Origin: Verrucomicrobiota bacterium
GTDB taxonomy: Bacteria > Verrucomicrobiota > Verrucomicrobiia > Limisphaerales > JACPZS01
Direction of reading: 5' to 3'
NCBI GenBank assembly: GCA_016195385.1
Contig: JACPZS010000100.1
Coordinates: forward strand, 1 to 64,000
Length of the DNA: 64,000 nucleotides
Shown: positions 48,401 to 57,959 of the stretch, piece by piece
Position numbering within the stretch: position 1 is the stretch's first letter
Layout of the letters: each line of letters opens with the position of its first letter
Program-made: the position numbers and the translations under genes
Notes under the pieces: generated by a model
Seen by the model: the letters and a program-made list of their open reading frames with translations, nothing else
Told to the model about the DNA's origin: nothing
The model's database searches: none

Positions 48401-48463
48401 CTCAACGCGTACCTCGGCGATAAAATCAATCACGTCTGGCGCGCGCCACGAAATTCTCCGTAA
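45419..48463 (+). CDS. Serine/threonine protein kinase with WD40 repeats
   Basis: [51 protein letters not shown]; WD40-like blades [24 protein letters not shown]; GTG start. Confidence 0.93.
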   Translation: [1014 protein letters not shown]

Positions 48464-48491
48464 TCGCTCCCGCAAAACCGTTCTGTAGAGG

Positions 48492-51400
48492 GTGATGAAA
48501 ATCTTTCCTCTTGTTTTGGTCGGCGTCGCGCTTCTTTTACAGCGATTGATCAGTTTCGGCACTACCGAAGTACTCCAAAAATTTGACGCCATCAGTTGCA
48601 ATGGTACGAACGTCTTCGTCTTCACCGGCACGAACGTGACCTCGCTAGGAAGTTGGGCGGTGCCACCTGACACGCATGGAGCCGTCGGCCCCAATGGCAT
48701 TCTCAGCACGGTCAATTGGGGGATGGCCTATTATCCCAAGACTGGAGCGACGAATTTGACACCAATCTGGTCCGCAAACTTCGTGAACACCAACTCCGGG
48801 TTCTGGGCGTTCCTTCCTGGCTACACCGCCGGCGGCATTGCTGATCCCAAAGTGATGTTCGATCCCGACAGCCAGCGATTCTTCGTCATCATGCAGGAGA
48901 ATCCGAACGACCAATCGTTTCTAGACGTCGCCGTTTCGCGGAATTCCGATCCCCGTTCCAGCTCGGGTTCGGACTGGTTGTTCTACCGTTGGAACGTGAC
49001 GGAACGGTGGGACTTTCCAGTAGTGGGCGAGGTGGAGGTGGGGATCGATTATCCGGGAATGCTCGTGGACAAACGCACCCTCACCGTGAGCTACAATGTC
49101 TTTACCCTCGATGAAATTAAGGGGCTGAATGGAGCGGAAAATGTCGGCGCGCGCGTGTACGTATTTGACAAACAGAAGCTCTTGTCCGGCCAGGGAGACC
49201 AACCGCGAAGCTGGCGAAATTCGGCCCCGTTTGATCTGCCGCTCAACGCCAACATCACGACGACCATCCAACCGGCGCAACCCATCGGCAAATCCGATCC
49301 CGGCAACCGGATCTTCGCCGTGGAAATGCACCTTAAATTTCCTTACTTCCTCGATCAGTGGGCGATTCGCCTGCACACCTTCAACGATCCGCTCGGAGAG
49401 TTTAATCATCAAGATGAAGACATGGACGTGGATATCGATCGTCCCCCCGGCGTCCCGGCGGGAGCTCCGCAGCCGGTGGACAAGACGAGGCCGCTCACGG
49501 CCGCGCCGATTGATATTGCGGCCCTCAAGCCAATCTCGGCCTGCTTCTTCGATGGCAAAGTGTGGATGACCTACGCTCAATATGGCGACAAAGGTAACTC
49601 CATTATTCACTGGCTCGCCGTGCAACCACGCACGGCGGATGATGGCGGTTCCGTTATCATCGAGGATGGCTATGTCGATGCGGGGGCCGGCGTCTGGACC
49701 TACATGCCCACTTTGAGCGCGGGGCCGCGCGGTGATCTGTGCCTGATCTACACGCAGTCCAGCACGAATGAAGCGCCGGCGACTTACTTCATCTTGCGCC
49801 CCGCTGGCAGCCAGGTTTGGGAAACCCCCGTCAGACTCCAAGCGAGCACGAGTTCAACCATGTCATTTGACTCAGTTAAAAGCCTTCACCGCTGGGGCGA
49901 CTATGCGGCGGTCGTGACCGATCCCGTGGACGACACTTTTTGGGTCAGCCACGAATACGTGAACACGGGCGGGACGAACACTTGGACAACTTTCTGGGCG
50001 CAGATCGCCGCCTGCCACTGGCCCGTGATCCCTTTTCAGCCGCAAAGCATCACGACCACCGCCTGCGTGGCTCAGGTGAGTTTCTCGGTCAGTGTGCGCT
50101 CCGTCGGCGCCGACCCGAACGATCCGGACCCGCCTGGCATTAACCAATTCACCTGGCGGCACAATGGCACCGCCATCGCGCCAGACGGACATTTTCTGAT
50201 CACGAGCAACAACCTGGGCAGCACTCTGACGATTTTGCGTCCGGGCTACGCCGACGAAGGTTGGTACGACGTGAAAGTCGTCAACGAATGCGGCGATAAG
50301 TACGCCGTGGTTAGTAAACCTGCCTCCCTGCTCATCACTCCCTTGCCCTCGTGGGCGACGATCGAGCCGAGGTCGATTGATCCACAGCCCTTGAACCGCT
50401 TCGATCATAAAATGGTTTACGACCAGGAACGACGCGTCACTCTGATGTTCGGCGGGGAAGTGTATGAAGAGAACGTCGGGCGCTTCACTCACGGCGACAC
50501 TTGGACTTGGGACGGGAGCCGGTGGTCACCACGATCCCCGGCATTGAGTCCTCCGTCACGGCAAGGCTTCGGCATGACCTGCGACAGCCGACGCAAACGT
50601 GTCGTGCTGTTTGGCGGGCGATTCTTTCAGAACGGGACGAATGTGATTCATGGCGATACTTGGGAATGGGACGGGAGCAACTGGCAACTTAGGGCCGCCG
50701 CGGGCACCAACACTCCGCCGGCCCGCGCTTATCCCACGATGGCTTACGACTCAGCGCGGGGTGAGACGATTTTGATTGGTGGCGATCTCCTCGACCCCGC
50801 CGACGTAAACAAGACCTGGGCTTGGAATGGAACGAACTGGTTACTTCGTTCGACTCGGGTTCCCTCCGGAGGCGCAGCTCCATTTACAGTTTATACCGGC
50901 AACGCCATGGCTTTCGACGATCGTCGCGGGATCATGGTTCTCTTCGGTCCGTTTTTTGGCTCTGACAATCTCGTCTGGGAGTGGGATGGCAGCGGCTGGC
51001 TGGCTGTGGCTCCGCCGATATTAACGCCGTTTGATGGCGTCGGTGATTCGCGCAACGCCGCCGCGTTCTACGATCCCCAGCGCGGCATGGTTGCCTGCGT
51101 CGGCGGAAACAACGGCGCGTCGGTGTGGTGTTGGGATGGCCGTAAATTCTATCGCTTTGACGCGCAACTCGACGGCATCCCTTCGCCGCCGACGGTCTTC
51201 CCCTTTGCGGCGGGCGTCGCCTTCGATACCGACCGCCGCGCGCTGGTGTGGTCCGGCGGCGGCCAGGAGTTTCTTTCCTTCTCGCATCGCACCCGGGAAA
51301 TTCGTTTCGCGGACGGCCCGGTTATCATCCAAAGCCCCGCCGATACCAGCGTGGAACCTGGCCAAGTCACGACCTTGCACGCGGCGGTGAGTGGGGCCGG

Positions 51401-51773
51401 GCCGTTGACCTACCAATGGCGCGTGGATGGCGCGCCGGTGCTTCCCAACGACCGCATCAGCGGCGTCAGCACGCCTACGCTCGCGTTCAATCCCGCTCAA
51501 GCCATCGACTCGGGACATTACAGTTTGTTGGTCGCCGGACCTTGCGGAACCATCTCCAGTGCTCAAGCCCGTCTGGCGATTGGGCCATTCCTAAACTTAG
51601 GCAGAGTTGGGAACGGGTTCCGGCTCACATGGGTTGGCACGAACGTAATTGTGGAGGAAGCAATGACTCCGTTGGGACCCTGGATCCCGCGACCAAGTTT
51701 GGTCAGTCCATTCGACTTGCCGGTGGGCCAACTTGGTGCGGGCTTTTACCGCCTGAGAACCCTGATCCCATAG
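48492..51773 (+). CDS. Secreted protein with Kelch-like and Ig-like domains
   Basis: MVYDQERRVTLMFGGEVYEENVGRFTHGDTWTWDGSRW, VVLFGGRFFQNGTNVIHGDTWEWDGSNW; Ig-like PLTYQWRVDGAPVLPNDRISGVSTPTLAFNPAQAIDSGHYSLLV. Confidence 0.8.
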   Translation: MMKIFPLVLVGVALLLQRLISFGTTEVLQKFDAISCNGTNVFVFTGTNVTSLGSWAVPPDTHGAVGPNGILSTVNWGMAYYPKTGATNLTPIWSANFVNTNSGFWAFLPGYTAGGIADPKVMFDPDSQRFFVIMQENPNDQSFLDVAVSRNSDPRSSSGSDWLFYRWNVTERWDFPVVGEVEVGIDYPGMLVDKRTLTVSYNVFTLDEIKGLNGAENVGARVYVFDKQKLLSGQGDQPRSWRNSAPFDLPLNANITTTIQPAQPIGKSDPGNRIFAVEMHLKFPYFLDQWAIRLHTFNDPLGEFNHQDEDMDVDIDRPPGVPAGAPQPVDKTRPLTAAPIDIAALKPISACFFDGKVWMTYAQYGDKGNSIIHWLAVQPRTADDGGSVIIEDGYVDAGAGVWTYMPTLSAGPRGDLCLIYTQSSTNEAPATYFILRPAGSQVWETPVRLQASTSSTMSFDSVKSLHRWGDYAAVVTDPVDDTFWVSHEYVNTGGTNTWTTFWAQIAACHWPVIPFQPQSITTTACVAQVSFSVSVRSVGADPNDPDPPGINQFTWRHNGTAIAPDGHFLITSNNLGSTLTILRPGYADEGWYDVKVVNECGDKYAVVSKPASLLITPLPSWATIEPRSIDPQPLNRFDHKMVYDQERRVTLMFGGEVYEENVGRFTHGDTWTWDGSRWSPRSPALSPPSRQGFGMTCDSRRKRVVLFGGRFFQNGTNVIHGDTWEWDGSNWQLRAAAGTNTPPARAYPTMAYDSARGETILIGGDLLDPADVNKTWAWNGTNWLLRSTRVPSGGAAPFTVYTGNAMAFDDRRGIMVLFGPFFGSDNLVWEWDGSGWLAVAPPILTPFDGVGDSRNAAAFYDPQRGMVACVGGNNGASVWCWDGRKFYRFDAQLDGIPSPPTVFPFAAGVAFDTDRRALVWSGGGQEFLSFSHRTREIRFADGPVIIQSPADTSVEPGQVTTLHAAVSGAGPLTYQWRVDGAPVLPNDRISGVSTPTLAFNPAQAIDSGHYSLLVAGPCGTISSAQARLAIGPFLNLGRVGNGFRLTWVGTNVIVEEAMTPLGPWIPRPSLVSPFDLPVGQLGAGFYRLRTLIP

Positions 51774-51978
51774 TGGTGTCACGAGCCAGCTATTGGCCGC
51801 GATTGACAGTCGGCAAGCTTCGTCACGGTGGGCGAGCGCGGAACCATCCTCCAGTCTCACGTCGCTTGCTGAACTTCTACGTTCAGCGAAAACTTTCAAG
51901 GCCGGATTGGTGAAGTCAAAATGGCTTGCGGCGACGAGCGCGTTTTGACTGCGCAAAAAGAAACCCGGACACTTGGTG

Positions 51979-53046
51979 CTATCGTGGCCACTCCGCGCCC
52001 GTGATCGAGCGCAGATTGAACTTCGCCGGATCCATCACGACGTGCCGGATGCGCTCGCGTTTCCACGTATAGGTCGCATGCACGAGTCCGTCGGAAGTTT
52101 GAATGACGGCGGGATACGAGAATTCGCCCGGCTCATTTTCGAGCACGAGCGCCGCCTGCCAGTCCGTTCCGTTTTCGGACACAGCGACATTCAACATGCT
52201 GCGTTGGTCGGTTGAGTGATTGTAAACGAGCAGCGAGCGTCCATCGCGCAACTTCACGGCATCGATGCCGCTGTTCGGATTGGGCAGGCTGGTCTTCTTG
52301 AGCGGACTCCACGACTTGCCGCCATCTTTCGACCAGCTCTCGACGACAAAGTGTTGCTTGGTGCGGCAAAGAATTTGAATCTGCCCGCCGGCGTGAACGA
52401 GAATCGTCGGTTGAATCGCGCCGAATTCCAGCGCGCTGTTCAACTCGGAAGTGCGCGTCCAAAATTTTCCGTAACTGCGCGTGGTTTCCATGTGAATGCG
52501 CCAGCCGGCGTCTTCGGTGCTCGCGCCGCAGAGCAGCACGCCGTCCGGCAATTCCACCGGCTTGTTGCGCACCGGGCCGATGATGTCGCGCGGCAGCCGC
52601 GTCGGAGCCGACCACGATTTGCCATTGTCCCACGACGTCATCAGCATGCCCCACCACTCGGAAGGACTCGGCCCCACTTTGTAGAACAGCAGCAGCGGGC
52701 CGTTCTTCGGCAGAAACAGCACGGGGTTCCAGCAGGGATAGCGGCGGCCTTCGTCGGCGTAAATGCCGTTGGCAACCTCGGCCGGCGCGGACCAGCCGTC
52801 GCCGGTGTTGCTCGCGATCCAAATTCCGACATCCGGCGAGCGTTCGCGTGAACCGCCAAACCACGCCGCCAGCAGGCCGTATTTCGTTTCGACAATCGTC
52901 GAGGCGTGGCTCGCCTTGAACGGCGGGTTGTCGAGGATGAACTCGCGTTTCAGCAGGCCCGCTTGCACGGCAAGGTTATCTTGGGCGTGCGCCATGTCTG
53001 CGGACATTAACACGATCAGACTCAGAGCCAGGAAAACATTTTTCAT
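51979..53046 (-). CDS. Sialidase-like (BNR repeat) exported protein
   Basis: FKASHASTIVETKYGLLAAWFGGSRERSPDVGIWIASNTGDGWSAP; TSWDNGKSWSAPTRLPRD. Confidence 0.85.
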   Translation of the reverse strand: MKNVFLALSLIVLMSADMAHAQDNLAVQAGLLKREFILDNPPFKASHASTIVETKYGLLAAWFGGSRERSPDVGIWIASNTGDGWSAPAEVANGIYADEGRRYPCWNPVLFLPKNGPLLLFYKVGPSPSEWWGMLMTSWDNGKSWSAPTRLPRDIIGPVRNKPVELPDGVLLCGASTEDAGWRIHMETTRSYGKFWTRTSELNSALEFGAIQPTILVHAGGQIQILCRTKQHFVVESWSKDGGKSWSPLKKTSLPNPNSGIDAVKLRDGRSLLVYNHSTDQRSMLNVAVSENGTDWQAALVLENEPGEFSYPAVIQTSDGLVHATYTWKRERIRHVVMDPAKFNLRSITGAEWPR

Positions 53047-53172
53047 GCGAACGGAATCTTTATTGCAGATGGGCAGCCGAGTCGAGCCGGAATCATGCGC
53101 GTGCTTCGGCGAAATTAAATTGTCGCGCGCAGGCCGGGTGTTTTAACGTGCGGCCACATTCACCGAACAATT

Positions 53173-54138
53173 ATGAAAGTTGGACTTTTCACCATCATCC
53201 TCCGTTCACAGAAATTGGAGCAAGTTCTTGATTACGTTGAGGGCCTAGGCGTGCATGCCGTGGAACTCGGCTGCGGCGCGTACGCGGGCGTCGATCATTG
53301 TCCCGTTGATGAACTCCTCAAAAGCGGGCGCAAAGCGAAGGCGTTGCTCGACGCGGTTCATTCACGCGGTCTCAAAATTTCCGCGCTCAATTGCGCCGGC
53401 AATCCGATTCACCCGAACCGAAAAATCGCCGCCACGCATGACCGCGATTTTCGGAAGGCACTGCGCCTCGCCGAACGACTCGGCGTCGAAGTCGTCATCA
53501 ACTTCAGCGGTTGTCCGGGCGATCATCCCGGCGCGAAGTGGCCGAACTGGGTCGCGTGCCCGTGGCCGCCGGACTATCTGGAGATCCTCAAATGGCAATG
53601 GAGCAAAGTCGTGATTCCGTACTGGACAAAGACGGTCGCCTTCGCGCGGCAGCACGGCGTAAAAAAGATTGCCCTGGAGATGCACCCTGGCTTCGTCGTT
53701 TACAATCCCGAGACGTTGCTGAAACTCCGCGCCGCCGTCGGACCGGAGATCGGTTCCAATTTCGATCCATCGCACCTTTTCTGGCAGGGCATCGACCCGT
53801 GCGCCGCCGTGCGCGCGTTGCGCGGGGCGGTGTTCCACGTTCACGCGAAGGACACGGCGATTCACGAATGGAACTCGCGCACCCACGGCGTGCTCGACTC
53901 GAAACATTACGGCGACGAGTTGAATCGCTCATGGATTTTCCGCACGGTCGGCTACGGGAATCCGCGCCGCTTCTGGTGCGACTTCGTTTCCGCGTTGCGC
54001 ATGACCGGCTACGACGGCGTGCTCTCAATGGAACATGAGGACAGCCTGATGACGCCGAAGGAAGGTTTGGAAAAAGGCGTGCGCTTTTTGCAAAGCATTC
54101 TCTTGAACGAAGCCAAAGGCGCGGTGACGTGGGCGTGA
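53173..54138 (+). CDS. Sugar phosphate isomerase/epimerase (AP endonuclease 2 TIM-barrel)
   Basis: LDYVEGLGVHAVELGCGAYAGVDHCPVDELL; IALEMHPGFVVYNPETLLKLRAAVGPEIGSNFDPSHLFWQGID. Confidence 0.88.
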   Translation: MKVGLFTIILRSQKLEQVLDYVEGLGVHAVELGCGAYAGVDHCPVDELLKSGRKAKALLDAVHSRGLKISALNCAGNPIHPNRKIAATHDRDFRKALRLAERLGVEVVINFSGCPGDHPGAKWPNWVACPWPPDYLEILKWQWSKVVIPYWTKTVAFARQHGVKKIALEMHPGFVVYNPETLLKLRAAVGPEIGSNFDPSHLFWQGIDPCAAVRALRGAVFHVHAKDTAIHEWNSRTHGVLDSKHYGDELNRSWIFRTVGYGNPRRFWCDFVSALRMTGYDGVLSMEHEDSLMTPKEGLEKGVRFLQSILLNEAKGAVTWA

Positions 54139-54328
54139 ATCACAAAGCCAGGAAACCACACTTCGCTACGACGACTGAGTCTGCCATGGAATGGCGAGCA
54201 ACGCAGCGGAAGGAGTGGGAGTCAACCCGCAGCAGGACAACAGTTGAAGAAGTCCATCGCGGCGACCGACCGCAAGCTCGCGCAGCGCATCGCGGATGAG
54301 TTGGGTACCCATTTTTATGAGCTGCGGC

Positions 54329-55762
54329 TCAATTCTTTTTCTTCGTCTGCAACTGGTTGAGCAAATCCCGGAATCCCTGATTGTCCGGGTTGGACTTGAT
54401 CGCGCTCTCCGCGACCGGAATTGCATCTTCAATGCGGTTCTGTCCAACGAGCAGGTTGACGTAGCCGAAAACTGCGTCGGGACTTCCCGGACCAATTTGC
54501 GTGGCGAGTTGAAATGTTTGTTCGGCTTCGGTCGTGTAATTACGAGCGAGTAAGAGCGCCGCCTGGCTCGAAGCCAGCTTGGCGTAAGACAAACTTACCT
54601 CGCGCGAATCGACTGCCTGTGAGTCGGCCAGCAACTGCTGGGAGGTAGTGCGCCAGTAATCGACGGACTGCGCGGCGCGTTCTTGTGTCAAAGCGTTTTG
54701 TCCATCCGGCGCGCGGACTTCCATGATTGGGCCGGCCGGCACGGCGCTATCGTAGGTGGATTTGAACGGAAAGGATTGTTCGATGGCGAAGGAAACGTCG
54801 GGATTTTTGTCCATCATGGTCTGGAACAATTTCTCGTTGATGGCCATGACAGCGACCTGGCCACTGACCTGGACCCTGCCGTCGGTGACGCGGATGTCTT
54901 CTCCCGGACGAACTTGCTTCGGCTCATCGGGAAATTGCGTGTCGTGGTCGAGGCGCTTCTGCGCGTCCGTCACGTATTCCTGAAAGGCGCGCTGGGAATC
55001 TTCCTGCGTCAACGTCGCCATGCGATCACCGTAGAGCGTGTTCATGAAATCCAGATACCTGGCGTCGGCGAAGGCATTCTGTGTGACGATGACATGCTGT
55101 TCCCCGCCGCTCGTTTCGTTCAAGAGTTCAGGTATCCATCGGCCGGGATCCGTGCCGCCCACATAGACCATCCCTGGACGCAACGTGTCGAGAATGGCGT
55201 TGCCATAATCGAGGAGTTTTTGCGCGGGCCAAAGGTGCGCCTGCTCAGCCACGCCGTAGGCGTCGAGCACCGCCGGCCAGAAATCGTCGAGTTCCGGCGA
55301 GTGCGTCGAACCTTCATACTGGCCGGATCGTTTGGACAGCGCTTTCCATTGCACATCGATTTCCTCCCAACGCCCCGCCTCGATGGCGTCAAAGAATTTT
55401 TCAATCTCCGGAGGAACATCTTTGTTGGATCGACGCGCGATTGTCCGAACCAGTTCCCGCCGGTTGCGACCAAACTGGTTAACCTTGCCGGCGACAATTT
55501 CCTCCGCCGTGTTTGTCGTAAGAGAACCAGAACTGTTTGCCAGCCGAAGGCCACGCCAGGACGTGGATGCCGCGCCCGCTCCACTTGCTTCAGTCGGGTT
55601 CCGTGTAGCTCTGGCAACCACCGAATCATCTTGGAGAGAGCGGCGAAAGATGCCGACGAGAATCACCAGCGCGCAACCGGCGATGAGGAACCATCGCCAG
55701 CGTGCCCGCAGGCTGGAAGTTTTTGGCGAAGTTGAATCGAACGGATCGGGATTGGGATTCAT
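54329..55762 (-). CDS. TPR-type membrane-anchored hypothetical protein
   Basis: N-terminal TM; C-terminal TPR-like AEQTFQLATQIGPGSPDAVFGYVNLLVGQNRIEDAIPVAESAIKSNPDNQGFRDLL. Confidence 0.7.
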   Translation of the reverse strand: MNPNPDPFDSTSPKTSSLRARWRWFLIAGCALVILVGIFRRSLQDDSVVARATRNPTEASGAGAASTSWRGLRLANSSGSLTTNTAEEIVAGKVNQFGRNRRELVRTIARRSNKDVPPEIEKFFDAIEAGRWEEIDVQWKALSKRSGQYEGSTHSPELDDFWPAVLDAYGVAEQAHLWPAQKLLDYGNAILDTLRPGMVYVGGTDPGRWIPELLNETSGGEQHVIVTQNAFADARYLDFMNTLYGDRMATLTQEDSQRAFQEYVTDAQKRLDHDTQFPDEPKQVRPGEDIRVTDGRVQVSGQVAVMAINEKLFQTMMDKNPDVSFAIEQSFPFKSTYDSAVPAGPIMEVRAPDGQNALTQERAAQSVDYWRTTSQQLLADSQAVDSREVSLSYAKLASSQAALLLARNYTTEAEQTFQLATQIGPGSPDAVFGYVNLLVGQNRIEDAIPVAESAIKSNPDNQGFRDLLNQLQTKKKN

Positions 55763-55922
55763 CGTCAGCAAGTTTTGTCTTCACTCACAATGACACCGTG
55801 CCAGCACGGATTTGTATAATGAAAGCAAAGAAAGCCAAGGAAGGATCGTGCAGCCATGCTTACCCGCAAAAATGTTTCCAGAGATCAATGCCGACTCGCT
55901 TCGGCAGTTTCGGACTCGCCGC

Positions 55923-56855
55923 TCAGTTGTTTTTCGCCAATCCCTCCAAGTGGCCGAGGTTCTTCACCGGCTTGAAGATGGCCAACACTTCGGCGAGCAA
56001 CGATTGATCGATTGGCTCCGCCGCCCATTTGGCCCAGTTGCGGATATTGTCCGGGTTCGCGCTGCCGGCGATGGTGGTCGCGATGTCCGGGTTCGCGAGG
56101 CTGAATTGCAGCGCAAGCTTCGCGATGTCCACGCCCTTCCCAGCACAAAGCGCGGCGGCCTTGCGCGCGGCGGCTTTCACGGGTTCCGCTTCCTTGAGCC
56201 ACGCCGGAAGCGGAGCGTTCGTGAGCAGGCGCGCGCTGAACGGGCCGGCGTTCATCACGCCAATGCCTTTGGCTTTGAGATACGGAATCGTCTCGTCGGC
56301 AAAGCGTGTATTTTGCAAAGTGTATTGGTTGTAGCTCAACACGCAATCCACAGCGGTCTGGTCGCAGATGAACTTGAAAATTTTCTGCGGATAGCCGCTG
56401 AACCCCACGAAGCGAACTTTGCCGGACTGCTGAATTTTTCTCAGTGCTGGAATGGTTTCATCGACGATTTGTTGCATCTCCACAAACTCGATGTCGTGAC
56501 AAAGAATGATGTCGAGATGATCCGTGCCAAGCCGGTGCAAGCTGACATCGACGCTCTCGGCCACGCGTTTGGCGCTGAAATCGAAGTGCTGAAGATCGTA
56601 GCGACCAAGCTTTGTGCATAACTTGTAGCTGTCGCGCGACACTCCACGGAGGGCGATGCCCAGCAGCACTTCGCTCATGCCGCGTCCGTAAAACGGCGAC
56701 GTGTCGATGAAGTTCAGTCCACAATCCAGCGCGACGCGGACACTCTGAAGTGCATCGTCCAGCGTCACGCGGCGGAACTCTTGTCCGAGTGACGAGGCCC
56801 CGAAGCTGAGGATGGGAAGTTGCAGGCCGGTGCAGCCAAGCGTTCGCGTTTGCAT
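55923..56855 (-). CDS. Aldo/keto reductase
   Basis: MQTRTLGCTGLQLPILSFGASSLG; GLNFIDTSPFYGRGMSEVLLGIAL; LHRLGTDHLDIILCHD. Confidence 0.93.
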   Translation of the reverse strand: MQTRTLGCTGLQLPILSFGASSLGQEFRRVTLDDALQSVRVALDCGLNFIDTSPFYGRGMSEVLLGIALRGVSRDSYKLCTKLGRYDLQHFDFSAKRVAESVDVSLHRLGTDHLDIILCHDIEFVEMQQIVDETIPALRKIQQSGKVRFVGFSGYPQKIFKFICDQTAVDCVLSYNQYTLQNTRFADETIPYLKAKGIGVMNAGPFSARLLTNAPLPAWLKEAEPVKAAARKAAALCAGKGVDIAKLALQFSLANPDIATTIAGSANPDNIRNWAKWAAEPIDQSLLAEVLAIFKPVKNLGHLEGLAKNN

Positions 56856-56935
56856 TGTGCAGAAATTGCCTGTGCGCGCCGCTGGTGTCGCGACAAAAAT
56901 CTTGGTAAGCTTTGCTCAAAATCATCCGCCCGATC

Positions 56936-57739
56936 TCAGCGCCGGTAGAATTTTCGCTCCCATTTCTTCTGCTTTTCGCCGGCTTCGCGCAGGAAGGGCG
57001 CGAGCGCGCCGATGCTCAAAAGCATTTCGTTCAACGAATGGAACGGAAATCGGAGCGGGCGTGCGAAATCGACAAACAACACGACACGGCAGCCGTCGGT
57101 GTCATTCCACACTTCGTGGTTGAACGTGTCGTCGAACACGAGACTCCGGCCTTCGGACCAGTGGCGGAATTCGTTGCCGATGCGGATGCGGCATTTCTCC
57201 TCCGGCTCCGGCACGAGCAGACCCAGGTGCAAACGGAGCACGCCATTGAACGCGCCGCGATGCGCGGGAATGTGCTTGTGCGGCGAAAGTATCGAGAAAA
57301 ACGCGGTCTTCATGCCGGGAATTTTCTTGAGCAACCGCATGGTCTCAGGACAGCGCCGGGCATTTTCTTCGCAGTTCATCCCTATGCCGGACAGGAAAAA
57401 AGTCTTCCAGTTGTGGTCGGTCGTGATGGTACTGACCTCCTTGAGAATCTCGTGAAAACTCGGCAAGTCATCGCGGAACTTCAGCACTTGATCCAACTCG
57501 ACGCGAATCTTCGGCCACTCTGCTTCGACTTGAGCGATCCACGGAAACGTCGCGGTGTCGTAGATCGGCGGATCGCCATGCAGCGAGAGTTTAGCAACGC
57601 AGGTTTCCAACAAATCCTGTAGCGCCAGCAACGTGCGTCCAACGAAGCTTGTAGGCGCGTTCAAGCGATGTTTGCGATCGCAAAAATCGAGCGCGAGCTT
57701 TGGATCGGCCAGCGGGGTTGATTGCCAGGTCTGTTCCAT
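56936..57739 (-). CDS. Aspartyl/asparaginyl beta-hydroxylase family protein
   Basis: FFSILSPHKHIPAHRGAFNGVLRLHLGLLVPEPEEKCRIRIGNEFRHWSEGRSLVFDDTFNHEVWNDTDGCRVVLFVDFARPL. Confidence 0.9.
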   Translation of the reverse strand: MEQTWQSTPLADPKLALDFCDRKHRLNAPTSFVGRTLLALQDLLETCVAKLSLHGDPPIYDTATFPWIAQVEAEWPKIRVELDQVLKFRDDLPSFHEILKEVSTITTDHNWKTFFLSGIGMNCEENARRCPETMRLLKKIPGMKTAFFSILSPHKHIPAHRGAFNGVLRLHLGLLVPEPEEKCRIRIGNEFRHWSEGRSLVFDDTFNHEVWNDTDGCRVVLFVDFARPLRFPFHSLNEMLLSIGALAPFLREAGEKQKKWERKFYRR

Positions 57740-57959
57740 GTGCGTTTTGCTCAGGCGATAATATTTCTCAAATGAAGGCCAAGAAAAAATCAAAACAAGG
57801 GTGGAAGTAAATAAATTTTTTGAAGCCACCTGCCTGGCTCGTCGCGTGGTCGTGTGCGCAAATTGCCACGAGCTTTTCCGTTGCGCCCCGCTTTGGCTTG
57901 TTCGTAATGTCGCTGCCGACGCGGGTGACCAACCACTCCGCCCGCGCTCCGCAAGATTT

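Noticed and set aside
54139-54328. Possible gene remnant after the epimerase (QQLKKSIAATDRKLAQRIADELGTHFYELRLNS)
   Set aside because: Too short and without a recognised family; cannot be distinguished from chance.
54683-55735. 350-aa + strand ORF opposite the TPR protein
   Set aside because: Shadow ORF.
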